A stretch of DNA of 64,000 nucleotides from Burkholderia cepacia. GTDB lineage: Bacteria; Pseudomonadota; Gammaproteobacteria; Burkholderiales; Burkholderiaceae. The stretch spans positions 97,974-161,973 of the forward strand of contig NZ_LDWR01000005.1 of assembly GCF_001039005.1 (NCBI RefSeq), written 5' to 3'. The translations under genes and the position numbers were made by a program. The notes under the pieces were generated by a model. The model saw only the letters and a list, made by a program, of their open reading frames with translations, had not been told where the DNA came from and did no database searches. Of the stretch, positions 9,767-18,757 are shown piece by piece (position 1 is the stretch's first letter; the number at the start of each line of letters is the position of its first letter).

Positions 9767-10422
9767 TCGAACTTCTCAACGTCATCAAGAAATACGAGGT
9801 GCGGGACGGCAGACGCACGGTTCTGGATGACATCAGCTGTACGATCCAACGTGGTGAGCATGTTGGCATTCTTGGAAAGAACGGCGCAGGCAAATCCACG
9901 CTGATCCGGCTTATCAGCGGCACAGAACTGCCAACGTCCGGCGCGATCAGGCGAGGGATGAGCGTCTCTTGGCCGCTGGCATTCTCAGGCGGCTTCCAGG
10001 GAAGCCTCACTGGACTGGACAACTTGAGATTCATTTGTCGCGTTTACAACACTTCGTACAAGGCTGCCCTCCCCTTTGTCGAAGAGTTCACGGAACTCGG
10101 AAAATATCTGCGTGAACCAGTCAAGCGCTACTCGAGCGGGATGCGAGCGAAACTGGCGTTTGCGATGTCGATGGCTGTCGAGTTTGATTGCTTCCTGATC
10201 GACGAAGTCATTGCAGTGGGTGACTCAGATTTCCATAGAAAATGTCACGTAGAGCTTTTCGAAAAACGTGCTGATCGTGCGAAAATCATGGTGTCTCATG
10301 ATCCGCATATGATTCGAGAGCATTGCTCGCGTGCTTATGTGTTAGATGCTGGTCGTCTTCGCTTTTTCCCCGACGTCGAATCAGCGTATAACTATTACGA
10401 AAGGCCACGGGAACATAATTAA
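9763..10422 (+). CDS. wzt: Capsule ABC transporter ATP-binding protein, KpsT-like (Wzt)
   Basis: 219 residues, the short length typical of KpsT and lacking the C-terminal carbohydrate-binding domain of O-antigen Wzt proteins. The Walker A is GKNGAGKST, the signature region reads [15 protein letters not shown], Walker B is FDCFLIDEV and the switch His is in MVSHD. It powers capsule export with Wzm. The start is fixed by the ATGA overlap with wzm. It is the last gene of the wcbD-wzm-wzt unit and faces the leftward A+T-rich cassette. Confidence 0.95.
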   Translation: MIELLNVIKKYEVRDGRRTVLDDISCTIQRGEHVGILGKNGAGKSTLIRLISGTELPTSGAIRRGMSVSWPLAFSGGFQGSLTGLDNLRFICRVYNTSYKAALPFVEEFTELGKYLREPVKRYSSGMRAKLAFAMSMAVEFDCFLIDEVIAVGDSDFHRKCHVELFEKRADRAKIMVSHDPHMIREHCSRAYVLDAGRLRFFPDVESAYNYYERPREHN

Positions 10423-10500
10423 TATCGACATCAAGAACAAAGCATTCAATTGCGCGAATATTATCAATAAAATATAACGAATTCGCCCAGATCAAAAGCA

Positions 10501-10526
10501 GGGTGGTGGCGTACACTCCACCACCC
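10501..10526. terminator. Hairpin between convergent wzt and FkbM gene
   Basis: GGGTGGTGG and CCACCACCC form a perfect 9-bp stem with an 8-base loop. In the leftward direction it is followed by TGCTTTTG, a weak U tract, so it probably terminates the FkbM unit. In the rightward direction there is no U tract. Confidence 0.5.
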
Positions 10527-10543
10527 ATTAGCGCTCGATACTG

Positions 10544-11743
10544 CTAGATCCTTACGACTCGCACCTTTTTCACAGAAACCTGCGACGAATCGGTCAATGG
10601 TCGAAACACAAATTCAAATGCGTGCAGGTCTCGATGTGCTATGAACTCAAACGTAGTCTCACCCTCTTTAAGCTGTAGCTCGGCAACTTTGTAACCGAAT
10701 CGTTCGCTTACGTCTACTTGAAAAAGGCCAGCCAGCTCGCCTTCTATCACGACACGATATCCACCACGCGGAAGGAACCAGTATGGGCCATGGAAAGCGA
10801 CATGTCCGACCGACTCCGTCTTGTCAGTCAACATCACACCATCGGTCACCTTCGCCTGAACAGGATTGAAATCTGTAGGATAGATGTCAAAGAAATTTCG
10901 AACCAACCCATCTTTCTCGACGTGTGCCGGTAGTGCCGCAATAAAATATCCACGTGCCGACTTAAATTCCGGCAGCGATACACGAGAAAGCGATATGCCG
11001 TTGATTGCGTACACCCCCCAACCTACGGTTTCCGCATACTCCAGCAACCCCGACTCAACACCGCTATCGTTTTCAAGCTTTTCAAAAATAACGACGCATT
11101 CAGGTGAACGACGCACAATCTCGCGCATTCCATACAAGGCATGCAACTCATGGCCCTCCACATCCAGCTTGACCATGTCGCACACAAAATCACCGGGCAT
11201 CAACTGATCCAAGCGCCGCGTCAGAATTTTTTCGCCACGCCGTTCACTGGACACATTTTCCAACGATGCGCCGCCGGCATGACCATCCGGAATGGACAAA
11301 AAAGCCTCGCCATCATTATCCGAGACGGCACAAGAGTGAACGGTAATCAACCCAGTATAGCCATTCAGAAACACGGAACGCAAAAACAGGTTTCTAATGC
11401 GCGCAATCGGCTCAAAACTATGGATTTTTCCGTTGCGCAAATATGTACCAAGGCGCAGCGAATAAAATCCGAGATTTGCACCAATATCCAAAAATACCGA
11501 TTTAGCCCTTCTGAACGACAAAAACACCTGGAAATTATCTTCCTCGTAGGCACCGCCATTCAAAAAATTGATTGGACACCCAATGTCATCTGTATTTACA
11601 AAAATCGGCGTCTCATCAATCAAATAGGTCAGCGCTTCCTTTCCCCCAAGATAATTTCCAACTCTGTTTTTTACAAACTGGATATCATTAATAATACGAT
11701 CCAGCTTTCTCTCAATCCCCTTCTCCCATTCGTTCGATGCCAT
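10544..11743 (-). CDS. FkbM-family methyltransferase
   Basis: The protein is 399 residues. SAM-binding motif I is FLDIGANLGFYSLRLG near residue 90, followed by IHSFEPIARIRNLF and the family hallmark VKLDVEGHELHALYGM near residue 200. The C-terminal 150 residues look like a separate beta-rich domain, not needed for catalysis, possibly for sugar binding. The start ATG has GGAGAATG upstream. Base composition is clearly A+T-richer than the flanking core genes. FkbM proteins in polysaccharide loci usually O-methylate a sugar, so capsule methylation is the likely role. It is the last gene of the leftward cassette from 17.2 kb. Confidence 0.85.
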   Translation of the reverse strand: MASNEWEKGIERKLDRIINDIQFVKNRVGNYLGGKEALTYLIDETPIFVNTDDIGCPINFLNGGAYEEDNFQVFLSFRRAKSVFLDIGANLGFYSLRLGTYLRNGKIHSFEPIARIRNLFLRSVFLNGYTGLITVHSCAVSDNDGEAFLSIPDGHAGGASLENVSSERRGEKILTRRLDQLMPGDFVCDMVKLDVEGHELHALYGMREIVRRSPECVVIFEKLENDSGVESGLLEYAETVGWGVYAINGISLSRVSLPEFKSARGYFIAALPAHVEKDGLVRNFFDIYPTDFNPVQAKVTDGVMLTDKTESVGHVAFHGPYWFLPRGGYRVVIEGELAGLFQVDVSERFGYKVAELQLKEGETTFEFIAHRDLHAFEFVFRPLTDSSQVSVKKVRVVRI

Positions 11744-11868
11744 TTACATTCTCCGATATACAAAAAATTGGGCCACACTACAAACCGCTCTCACTGATAT
11801 GAAATCACATCAAAGAAAACCGAGAACGGCACCAAGTATTGTTCAACAGTATTCCGGACACAAAAAAC

Positions 11869-13062
11869 TCAAACCAGCGGTACATCCTCGAGAGTCCCGG
11901 TAGCCAGCGCCCATTTCGTAGTGGCAACACTCCGGCGAACCGTATCGAAAAGGACAGGATCGACCATAGCAGGTGACCAGACCCCGGGGACCTTCACGTA
12001 AATAGTGTCGTGATCCGGCAATCCATGCAGATCGACGATATACGCCGAACGGCCGTCATTCAGTCGTCGTCGAAAGATTGGCAACACCGCCCCGTCTTTC
12101 GACACGACCATAATTTCGTCCTCACGCACCATGTGATAAACGAGTATCGAGAAAATAAGCCAACACTGCTCCGGCGCCCTGAAAAATCTTACTTCCGAGG
12201 TTTTCTGCGGGCCAGCCCAATATTCAACACCCGCATCTGTAAAATATGGTTGATGCCAGCCATGCCCCAGCCATATACCATTATTCCCATTCGACCAAAC
12301 ACGCGCCCAATTATCGGGAAATTGATTCGATTGAATTTTACTTAACAGCCTACGCTTGTAGCTTATAAAATGCTCGCGAACCGATTGCCACAGGAGTAAA
12401 TCAACCGAATAAAGTTCCGGCATGCTAGAAACAATTTCGGCCAACGCCTTTTTCTCGTTACCATCAGCCATTGCAACGTTGACACGAGCATTCTGATGCA
12501 TCATCGCTCGACCAGATTCGATCTGCCATAGAAAGCAGAACTCATCGATCTCTTCCGTTGGCACACACCACTTCACGCGACCCATGCACTTGATTACATG
12601 GCCCGCCATTTCCATGGTGTTTTCATAATCGATCGACCCATCCAAAAAAGCGGATATGAAATAACGAGCCTGAGAATTACTAAACAAATCCCAGTGTTCA
12701 TCAAAAAATTTGTGCGGCGGAAGTAGATGAGCAGCTCGATGAAGATTACTTGCCGGTTCCCTGAGAACGTGAAGGTATTGCGACACAATCTGATTAATCG
12801 GCTCTCGAACCGTCACCAGGATTTCAAGGTCGTTGAAGTCTTTCAGGACAGGACCATTGACGTGGGCTTCAATGAAATCCTTGCCTTGCAACAATTCACG
12901 CAACCGATCTACTCCCTCGGGAAAAGTGAGATCGCCGGCCAAGAAACTCGATCGTTCCAGCGGAAACGCAGACGCAACGCGCATCGTGAGCGTCTGGCCG
13001 CCTGTCTTGGGAATATGATGATAAAAAATTTTACCCATGCTTGACAAATTACTCGCCGCCAT
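11869..13062 (-). CDS. Sulfotransferase-like protein (PAPS-dependent carbohydrate sulfotransferase family)
   Basis: The protein is 397 residues. The N-terminal MGKIFYHHIPKTGGQTL matches the 5'-phosphosulfate-binding loop (HIPKTGG) of carbohydrate sulfotransferases, and ILVTVREPINQIVSQYLH resembles the 3'-phosphate-binding element. The C-terminal 150 residues (from about GHGWHQPYF) resemble the extra beta-rich tail of the FkbM neighbour, suggesting a shared accessory domain. The ATG at 13062 overlaps the upstream GT9 gene by 14 bases; an ATG at 13038 is equally possible. I infer sulfation of the capsule sugar; no PAPS synthesis genes are in the window. The IPKTGG motif also occurs in proteins of unproven activity, so the reaction is uncertain. 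Confidence 0.72.
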   Translation of the reverse strand: MAASNLSSMGKIFYHHIPKTGGQTLTMRVASAFPLERSSFLAGDLTFPEGVDRLRELLQGKDFIEAHVNGPVLKDFNDLEILVTVREPINQIVSQYLHVLREPASNLHRAAHLLPPHKFFDEHWDLFSNSQARYFISAFLDGSIDYENTMEMAGHVIKCMGRVKWCVPTEEIDEFCFLWQIESGRAMMHQNARVNVAMADGNEKKALAEIVSSMPELYSVDLLLWQSVREHFISYKRRLLSKIQSNQFPDNWARVWSNGNNGIWLGHGWHQPYFTDAGVEYWAGPQKTSEVRFFRAPEQCWLIFSILVYHMVREDEIMVVSKDGAVLPIFRRRLNDGRSAYIVDLHGLPDHDTIYVKVPGVWSPAMVDPVLFDTVRRSVATTKWALATGTLEDVPLV

Positions 13063-14992
13063 AACGCATCCACGTGATGATCTTGTTGCCGATTGATGGC
13101 GTGTCGTGCCATTGCGTCAAATTCTTATCAAGTCCTGAAACAACGCTATCAACCGAAATAGATCGCAAGCAAATACTCTCACGCCCATTAGTCAAATGAC
13201 ATGGCTTATGTTCATGCCGCCAGCATGGATAACAAGGAAATTCCTTCTTACTAGGCGCTAACAGCTGAATATTAGGATAATCTTTTGTTCTCAATCTACC
13301 GCTAATTGCGCCGAATACCGCAATAGTTGGTATTTTCAATGCCGCGGCAATATGCAGAAAAGACGAATCGAGCACAATCAATCTTTCACACAAATTCGCC
13401 AGCGCAATACCATTTCTCAACGGCTCTACAACTTTTATTACATTGTTGAATTGATAGCCGGCCAATGGTTCATGGTGAAAAACCAGTACGCAATACTTCT
13501 TGGAAAGCTCCTCGACGAGCTTCTCCATGTATGGCCAATTTCGATAGCTGTCTGCAGCAAACGGCTGAACACCGATGACTGGCAACCCTTCCGGATTGAC
13601 CTTCTGCAAATATTTAATCGCCCACTCTCGCTCGTCATCCTGGACGCGGTAAAAAGGCAAAAAGCCTGTCGTTCGCCGCAGATTGAGCTTCGAGACCCCC
13701 ATCGACCGGGCAAATATTTCGATTCTATTCTGGCGCACGTTCGGATACTGGCGAGACTCTACCTTACCAGCAGGGCAATCCGTCAGATTAATCCAACGCT
13801 TGTATTTATGAATCTCGATTGACTCCTCGTCGATATCAAGTAAACGAATGCCAGGCAGGTCGGCGAGAATCGCATGAAATGACTTAGGGACTGCAAAATC
13901 GACAGCTGCATTGGGGTACTTCTTTTTCATTGCAAGAAGACCTGGCGTCATCATCAACAGATCGCCAATACCTCCCATCGCTCGAGTCACTAGAATACGG
14001 CGCTCCTTCAAACGCACGCCAGTCGACTGCTTACGAGCGACAGATCTCTCTGGTGCCCTGTTTGCGCTACGAAACAACTCTCCCTTCTTGATCAAGAATC
14101 GGTCTGATAGATACGACACCATGGTTCCGAGCAAACGAAATGGCTTATGCAACCCGATTGATCTCAGAGGAGGAACGCTCGATATAACATTGGCAATATA
14201 AGATGGCAAAATTATCACTCTATATTTGAGTGGAACATCACCATTTAATACAAGTGCACGAAATACACCGCGATAAGTTTTTGCAATTTGAGCGGCAAAT
14301 GAATCTCGCAAGGCACCGCTCGTATGGCGTAAGGCCAGTCCGGTCCACAAGACGAGGCGATACTCCCTCAATCGATTACCTGCCGCAAGAACGTAAACTA
14401 ACCGATGGCAAAAAGCAGGGAGCTCCTTTCTGCTTGGCAGCAAATAAGGCCGCTGAATCAATCGCAGAGCAACCTGACAAGCATGATCAACACGCCCTGC
14501 TAGTGCGTCGAGATAGGCGGCATGTACCGATAGCGACTGCATCAATCTGGGGAATTTCCTGACGCCAGTTCTCATGCCCACCGCAACGAGCGCTCTTGCC
14601 TCCGGTAAAAAATTCAGACCAGTTAGCTCGTCAACCAACTTTTCAATCCCCTTGAACCACTCTTCCGTAAACGAAATCCGAGCCTCAACGAGAAGTGATA
14701 TATTGTGCAACACATCCGATACAAATAAATTGCCTTCGGCAAAATCATGGCGAAGCAATTCCGCGACATATGTACCAACACTGCAACAATATGAATAGAA
14801 AACGTACCGGTCCCGTAACGCGCTCACCCTGTCATCGGGACCCAGTTTCAGCCAGGCATGAAAAACGGGCGCGTGCACATTTTCGTATGCGATCGCGCCA
14901 AGCCCAATGTCTGTCTCGACATCCTGAGCAAGTACAACGCGCATTGCCGCGTCTTCACGTAACGTCATGGGGATCGTTTCTCGTACTTTCAT
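13049..14992 (-). CDS. Large protein with C-terminal GT9 (heptosyltransferase-like) domain
   Basis: The protein is 647 residues. The C-terminal half carries the glycosyltransferase family 9 pattern: ILVTRAMGGIGDLLMMTPGL near residue 345, IGVQPFAADSYRNWPYMEKL near 475, and VLDSSFLHIAAALKIPTIAVFG near 550, then a Cys-containing tail (CYPCWRHEHKPCHL) like that of some ADP-heptose transferases. The first 340 residues are helical and I do not recognise them. With a heptose-7-phosphate-kinase-like gene just upstream, transfer of an ADP-activated heptose is the simplest inference. The ATG follows a TTG codon; GGACAG is upstream. A+T-rich like the rest of the cassette. Confidence 0.82.
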   Translation of the reverse strand: MKVRETIPMTLREDAAMRVVLAQDVETDIGLGAIAYENVHAPVFHAWLKLGPDDRVSALRDRYVFYSYCCSVGTYVAELLRHDFAEGNLFVSDVLHNISLLVEARISFTEEWFKGIEKLVDELTGLNFLPEARALVAVGMRTGVRKFPRLMQSLSVHAAYLDALAGRVDHACQVALRLIQRPYLLPSRKELPAFCHRLVYVLAAGNRLREYRLVLWTGLALRHTSGALRDSFAAQIAKTYRGVFRALVLNGDVPLKYRVIILPSYIANVISSVPPLRSIGLHKPFRLLGTMVSYLSDRFLIKKGELFRSANRAPERSVARKQSTGVRLKERRILVTRAMGGIGDLLMMTPGLLAMKKKYPNAAVDFAVPKSFHAILADLPGIRLLDIDEESIEIHKYKRWINLTDCPAGKVESRQYPNVRQNRIEIFARSMGVSKLNLRRTTGFLPFYRVQDDEREWAIKYLQKVNPEGLPVIGVQPFAADSYRNWPYMEKLVEELSKKYCVLVFHHEPLAGYQFNNVIKVVEPLRNGIALANLCERLIVLDSSFLHIAAALKIPTIAVFGAISGRLRTKDYPNIQLLAPSKKEFPCYPCWRHEHKPCHLTNGRESICLRSISVDSVVSGLDKNLTQWHDTPSIGNKIITWMRYGGE

Positions 14993-15110
14993 CAACTGTC
15001 CACGCCCAATAATTCAACCCGTTCGGTACTTTTGTTCGATAGCCACACGAACCCTAGATCGACTTCATTTCAGTTGCTTCGCCATTCATGAAAAGGACAT
15101 TTCGCCGCTT

Positions 15111-16040
15111 TCACGTCAACGCATACTTCAACTCGTCCAATGTAATGGGCGCCGTACCGACCTTGCCCACGACAACGCCCGCGGCTCGATTGGCTACATA
15201 TGCGGCGTCCTCAAATCCATAGCCACTCGACAGCGCCGCAGCGAGCGTTGCGATCACCGTGTCGCCTGCGCCAGAAACGTCATAAACCTCCCTGGCCTCG
15301 GCCTTTATTCTCGTATGCCTCCCGTCGACAAACAGGCTCATACCCTCTTCCGAGCGAGTTACCAGCAATGCCTTTAGCTCAAGCTCGTCACACATCCGGA
15401 ATGCCTTTCGCTCGAAGTCGGATTCGCTGCTCCAGTGGCCTGCCACCTGAGAAAATTCGTCGCGATTTGGCGTCAATAGCGTCGCACCGCGATAAGCCGA
15501 GTAATCTGAGCCCTTCGGATCGATAAGTATGATCTTATCGTTGCCGAGAGCATGCTCCATCATGTTTCGGAGATGACAGAGTCCACCTTTTCCATAATCG
15601 GAAAAAAGAACCGTCGCATGATTACCTAGTTCGGCGGCGAAAAGGTCTACCAACGGCAACAGCAGTTCGCGTTCTGGACGCTCCTCAAAATCAGCGCGAA
15701 CGACCTGCTGCCCGCGTGCAAGGAGTCGTAGTTTCACGACCGTAGAAAAGTCGTCTGCGCGAAGAAATTGGCAATTAACATTCGAGACTTCCAGAATATT
15801 GGTCAAATCCTGACCTGCGGCGTCGGCCCCGACGACGGAAATCAAACTCGTTCTTGCACCGAGATTCGCAATATTCACGGCGACGTTCGCTGCCCCGCCC
15901 GCAGTCGTATGCACACGTGACACATGCACAACCGGTACTGGCGCTTCCGGCGAAATGCGCGTCGTGTCGCCAAACCAATAGCGATCCAGCATCACGTCTC
16001 CGGCGACTAAAACCGAAGAGGTCGAAAAATTCAAGTTCAT
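15111..16040 (-). CDS. PfkB-family sugar kinase, HldA/RfaE domain I-like heptose 7-phosphate kinase
   Basis: 309 residues, the size of a stand-alone RfaE1 kinase. It has VLVAGDVMLDRYWFGDTTRI at the N-terminus, SPEAPVPVV and GGAANVAVNIANLG typical of HldE domain I, LLTPNRDEF near residue 190 and the anion-hole/catalytic motif DVSGAGDTV near residue 265. The family phosphorylates D-glycero-beta-D-manno-heptose 7-phosphate at C1. The adenylyltransferase domain of HldE is absent. The start is fixed by an ATGA overlap with the epimerase gene upstream. It is probably a capsule-specific copy that feeds a nucleotide-activated heptose to the GT9 protein; a related hexose substrate cannot be excluded. 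Confidence 0.85.
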   Translation of the reverse strand: MNLNFSTSSVLVAGDVMLDRYWFGDTTRISPEAPVPVVHVSRVHTTAGGAANVAVNIANLGARTSLISVVGADAAGQDLTNILEVSNVNCQFLRADDFSTVVKLRLLARGQQVVRADFEERPERELLLPLVDLFAAELGNHATVLFSDYGKGGLCHLRNMMEHALGNDKIILIDPKGSDYSAYRGATLLTPNRDEFSQVAGHWSSESDFERKAFRMCDELELKALLVTRSEEGMSLFVDGRHTRIKAEAREVYDVSGAGDTVIATLAAALSSGYGFEDAAYVANRAAGVVVGKVGTAPITLDELKYALT

Positions 16041-17203
16041 ATCTGGCCAATGTTGGTTGAATCGCCGAAGCTTGCTTTGACTGGCCCACCACGCGACACG
16101 AGAGATGACAAAGCGGTAGCCAAGTGATACGGAGTCGTCGACGGCATATCCGACCGTATGACAACGCCCTCGCGCGACAGGCACTCGAACCACCCTTTCT
16201 CATGCAGAAATCGAGCGCGAAAAAATTCCATGACTTGCTGCACACTTCCCCGGATGGTCTCTACTTCATGTGCTGCCAGTGCACGCAGGTACTCCGTCTG
16301 CGCCCAGATGCGCTGTGTCGAATCCAGTACGCGCCCGTTTTTGTCAATTGCCGCATATACGCCCGATGTAGTCGGATCAACACCATTGAGCCGAGCGAAA
16401 TCAAATGCTTTCGTCAGAGCGCCCCGCAATCCCGATACCTCGAACGCCGAATGACCACTCTCATATGCAAATGCGTACCACTCGAATTGATGGCCAGGTT
16501 CAATCCGATTATTTGGCGCACCGATTGGAAATTCAGCGATGCACCCAGTAGGTTCGTGAACAAACGATTCCGCGACTGCTTGAACCAAATCCATCAGACG
16601 ACGATCGTATAGACGATCCTTGGTGATTGCACCTGCCTTGAGCCATGCCTCTGTCAGGTGCATCATTGGATTCTGCAACGGGCCTTCGAGTGTTATCGAA
16701 AAATCTTCCGACATTAATGAATTCAATAAGCAAGAATCAGCACCCGCCACCTTGAATTCACGCAGAATCAATTCAGAAGTATTCGTCACGATCGATAGAG
16801 CCTCTTTATCCCCTGACAAGCGCGCGTATTCTGCTGTGGAGAAAATCACGAAAGCATGCGTATATAGATCCTTTCTGCGATCGCTAGGATTTCCCTGCGC
16901 ATCGATACCATATATCCAACCCCCATATCTCTTATCCTCGAATCGATCTCGAAGAGATTTGAAAAGCGATGCCGCATGCTCGATTTGCCCAGCGAGGGCA
17001 AAAACAAACAACTGCCGCGCGCATGCCATTGCGCGATAGCGCACAGGAGTTATTGGGTCGAGGGTATCAGACGAAACCGCCTCAAAAGCAAGTTGCAGCT
17101 CCCGGTTATATCCCCGGCCACACCACACTGAAAGAATCTTCTTCACATAGTGTGATTCGAGAAATGCCAGCGCCTCTGTCTTCACCAAATCGACCTCGCT
17201 CAT
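16037..17203 (-). CDS. AGE-family sugar epimerase/isomerase
   Basis: 388 residues with the (alpha/alpha)6-barrel features of N-acylglucosamine 2-epimerases and related mannose isomerases. YGGWIYGID, LYTHAFVIFSTAEYARLSGD, NPMMHLTEAWL, EPGHQFEWYAF, RIWAQTEYLRAL and YHLATAL appear in the usual order, with the catalytic His residues likely those in PGHQFEW and PYHLATAL. It lies upstream of and overlaps the RfaE1-like kinase, so the two probably act on the same sugar. The exact reaction (2-epimerisation or aldose-ketose isomerisation) cannot be told from sequence. GGGCGGGG precedes the ATG. Confidence 0.83.
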   Translation of the reverse strand: MSEVDLVKTEALAFLESHYVKKILSVWCGRGYNRELQLAFEAVSSDTLDPITPVRYRAMACARQLFVFALAGQIEHAASLFKSLRDRFEDKRYGGWIYGIDAQGNPSDRRKDLYTHAFVIFSTAEYARLSGDKEALSIVTNTSELILREFKVAGADSCLLNSLMSEDFSITLEGPLQNPMMHLTEAWLKAGAITKDRLYDRRLMDLVQAVAESFVHEPTGCIAEFPIGAPNNRIEPGHQFEWYAFAYESGHSAFEVSGLRGALTKAFDFARLNGVDPTTSGVYAAIDKNGRVLDSTQRIWAQTEYLRALAAHEVETIRGSVQQVMEFFRARFLHEKGWFECLSREGVVIRSDMPSTTPYHLATALSSLVSRGGPVKASFGDSTNIGQI

Positions 17204-17280
17204 ACCCCGCCCGACAGATTTACATTCTGCGACACCTCATCATACGACCCAACAGGCGGCGCAGAAATCAGACTCGAAAA

Positions 17281-18444
17281 TCACTTGAACGACTGCACCC
17301 CATTCACGATCGGATATGCAACAGAAAATATGACATTTAAGAATTTCTGCAATTCGGCAACCGGCGCATTTGACACATACAACAAATCCTTATTGTCCAT
17401 CATGAAACTCTGTGCCACAAAAAACGAATTCGGATCACGCAAATTGATTCTATATACCACTGGCACCTTGCCGTCGGCCGTCATTTTAACGGGTTGATCG
17501 GGCCATTGAAGCGTAGCCGCATCTTCGAGTCGGAATATAAAGACCCCCTGCGCATCGGACCGAGAGTCCTGCAACCCGCCTGCTCGCGCCAATGCCTGAG
17601 CCAGCGTGATGCCTTGCGCCTCGAAGTTGATTTCCTCGTTCTTACCAGTCGCCCCCAGCGCCATGAAGCTATAGGGTTGATAAAGTGCCGTCATCACGTC
17701 GCCAGCACGAAGCGGCACGTTTTGCCGAGGATCGCGGATCACCGCCTGCAGCGGCATGAACGCGACCGTTTTGCCTCGCGTCACCTGGATTGTGATTTTG
17801 TCGACCGGCTGGCGAACACCACCGGCGGCGGCAAGCGCATCAAGCACGCGCTCTCCGCGTGCACTCAATTGCATGCGCGTACTGCCAGCCACGTCGCCAA
17901 CGACCGTGACATATGACGTTTCGTTGCGTGCGAGGCGCACCAGCACTTGCGGGTCGTGCGCGATATTCCTGAGCCTCTCGGCAATCACGCGCTGCAACTG
18001 CGTCGGCGTCCGTCCTGCCGCTTGCACCGCACCCGCGAACGGCACATTTATATTTCCATCTCCGTCAATGACCTGCGAAGGCAATGTCGTTACACGTGCA
18101 CCACTCGCGTTTACAGTCTCCGCTGGCCCGCTTCCGAACAAAGTTGCTGGTGGCGCCTCCCAAATGGAAACCTCGACTGTATCGCCCACCCCCAATTGCT
18201 GCCGAAACCTCGTGTCATCACCCAGCATTGCCGCAAAATCAGCTCGGCCGCGTGCCGCGTACAGTTTACGGGCAACGGCGTCCGTCACGTCGACGATCTG
18301 AATTCCTGACCTACTCCCCTGCGCCGCCGCATCAGAAACCTGGGAACGACTAGGACCAGACGAGGGAATACTTGAACAGGCACCAAGGCCGATCACGCTA
18401 CCAACTACAATTGCCACCCAGGAAACGCGGGATACACTTAGCAT
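17281..18444 (-). CDS. wcbC: Outer membrane capsule export lipoprotein, KpsD/Wza-like (WcbC)
   Basis: 387 residues. A lipoprotein signal peptide with lipobox LGAC near residue 23 is followed by a low-complexity stretch. The polysaccharide export domain then begins near residue 85 (GDTVEVSIWEAPPA), with VPFAGAVQAAGRTPTQLQ, and SLBB-type repeats follow (YVTVVGDVAGSTRMQL, VLDALAAAGGVRQPVD, LAQALARAGGLQDSRS). It forms the outer membrane channel partner of WcbD-Wzm-Wzt. It lies at the right border of the A+T-rich cassette but is itself closer in composition to the core. Confidence 0.92.
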   Translation of the reverse strand: MLSVSRVSWVAIVVGSVIGLGACSSIPSSGPSRSQVSDAAAQGSRSGIQIVDVTDAVARKLYAARGRADFAAMLGDDTRFRQQLGVGDTVEVSIWEAPPATLFGSGPAETVNASGARVTTLPSQVIDGDGNINVPFAGAVQAAGRTPTQLQRVIAERLRNIAHDPQVLVRLARNETSYVTVVGDVAGSTRMQLSARGERVLDALAAAGGVRQPVDKITIQVTRGKTVAFMPLQAVIRDPRQNVPLRAGDVMTALYQPYSFMALGATGKNEEINFEAQGITLAQALARAGGLQDSRSDAQGVFIFRLEDAATLQWPDQPVKMTADGKVPVVYRINLRDPNSFFVAQSFMMDNKDLLYVSNAPVAELQKFLNVIFSVAYPIVNGVQSFK

Positions 18445-18757
18445 TTGATGGAAATCCAGTCATTCAGAGAGCTGCGCGGATTGTCGCACGACAGAACGTG
18501 CGCGTGAATCACCGAGCATGGCTACCACGTCAATCGTGGTACTCAACCACGCCTTTCGCACAATCACACTCAGCTGAGAGGTAGCGCGAACGGTATCGGT
18601 ACGTCCGAATTTGGTTTGATGCGCTCCAAACCAGGGCGTCGACGAGAGCACGGGGACTAGCGCGACCGCATGTAAAATAACTCCACACCCTAGGGATAGA
18701 GTCGTTTTTTTGCCACAAGCTCACGAGCAACACAACTACCACAAATATATTTCTTCC
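18445..18757. promoter_or_regulatory. Divergent intergenic region between wcbC and wcbB
   Basis: These 313 bases must hold promoters for the leftward cassette and for the wcbB-wcbA unit. I see no clear sigma-70 pair, RNA gene or ORF with a plausible start. Composition is intermediate between cassette and core. Confidence 0.4.
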
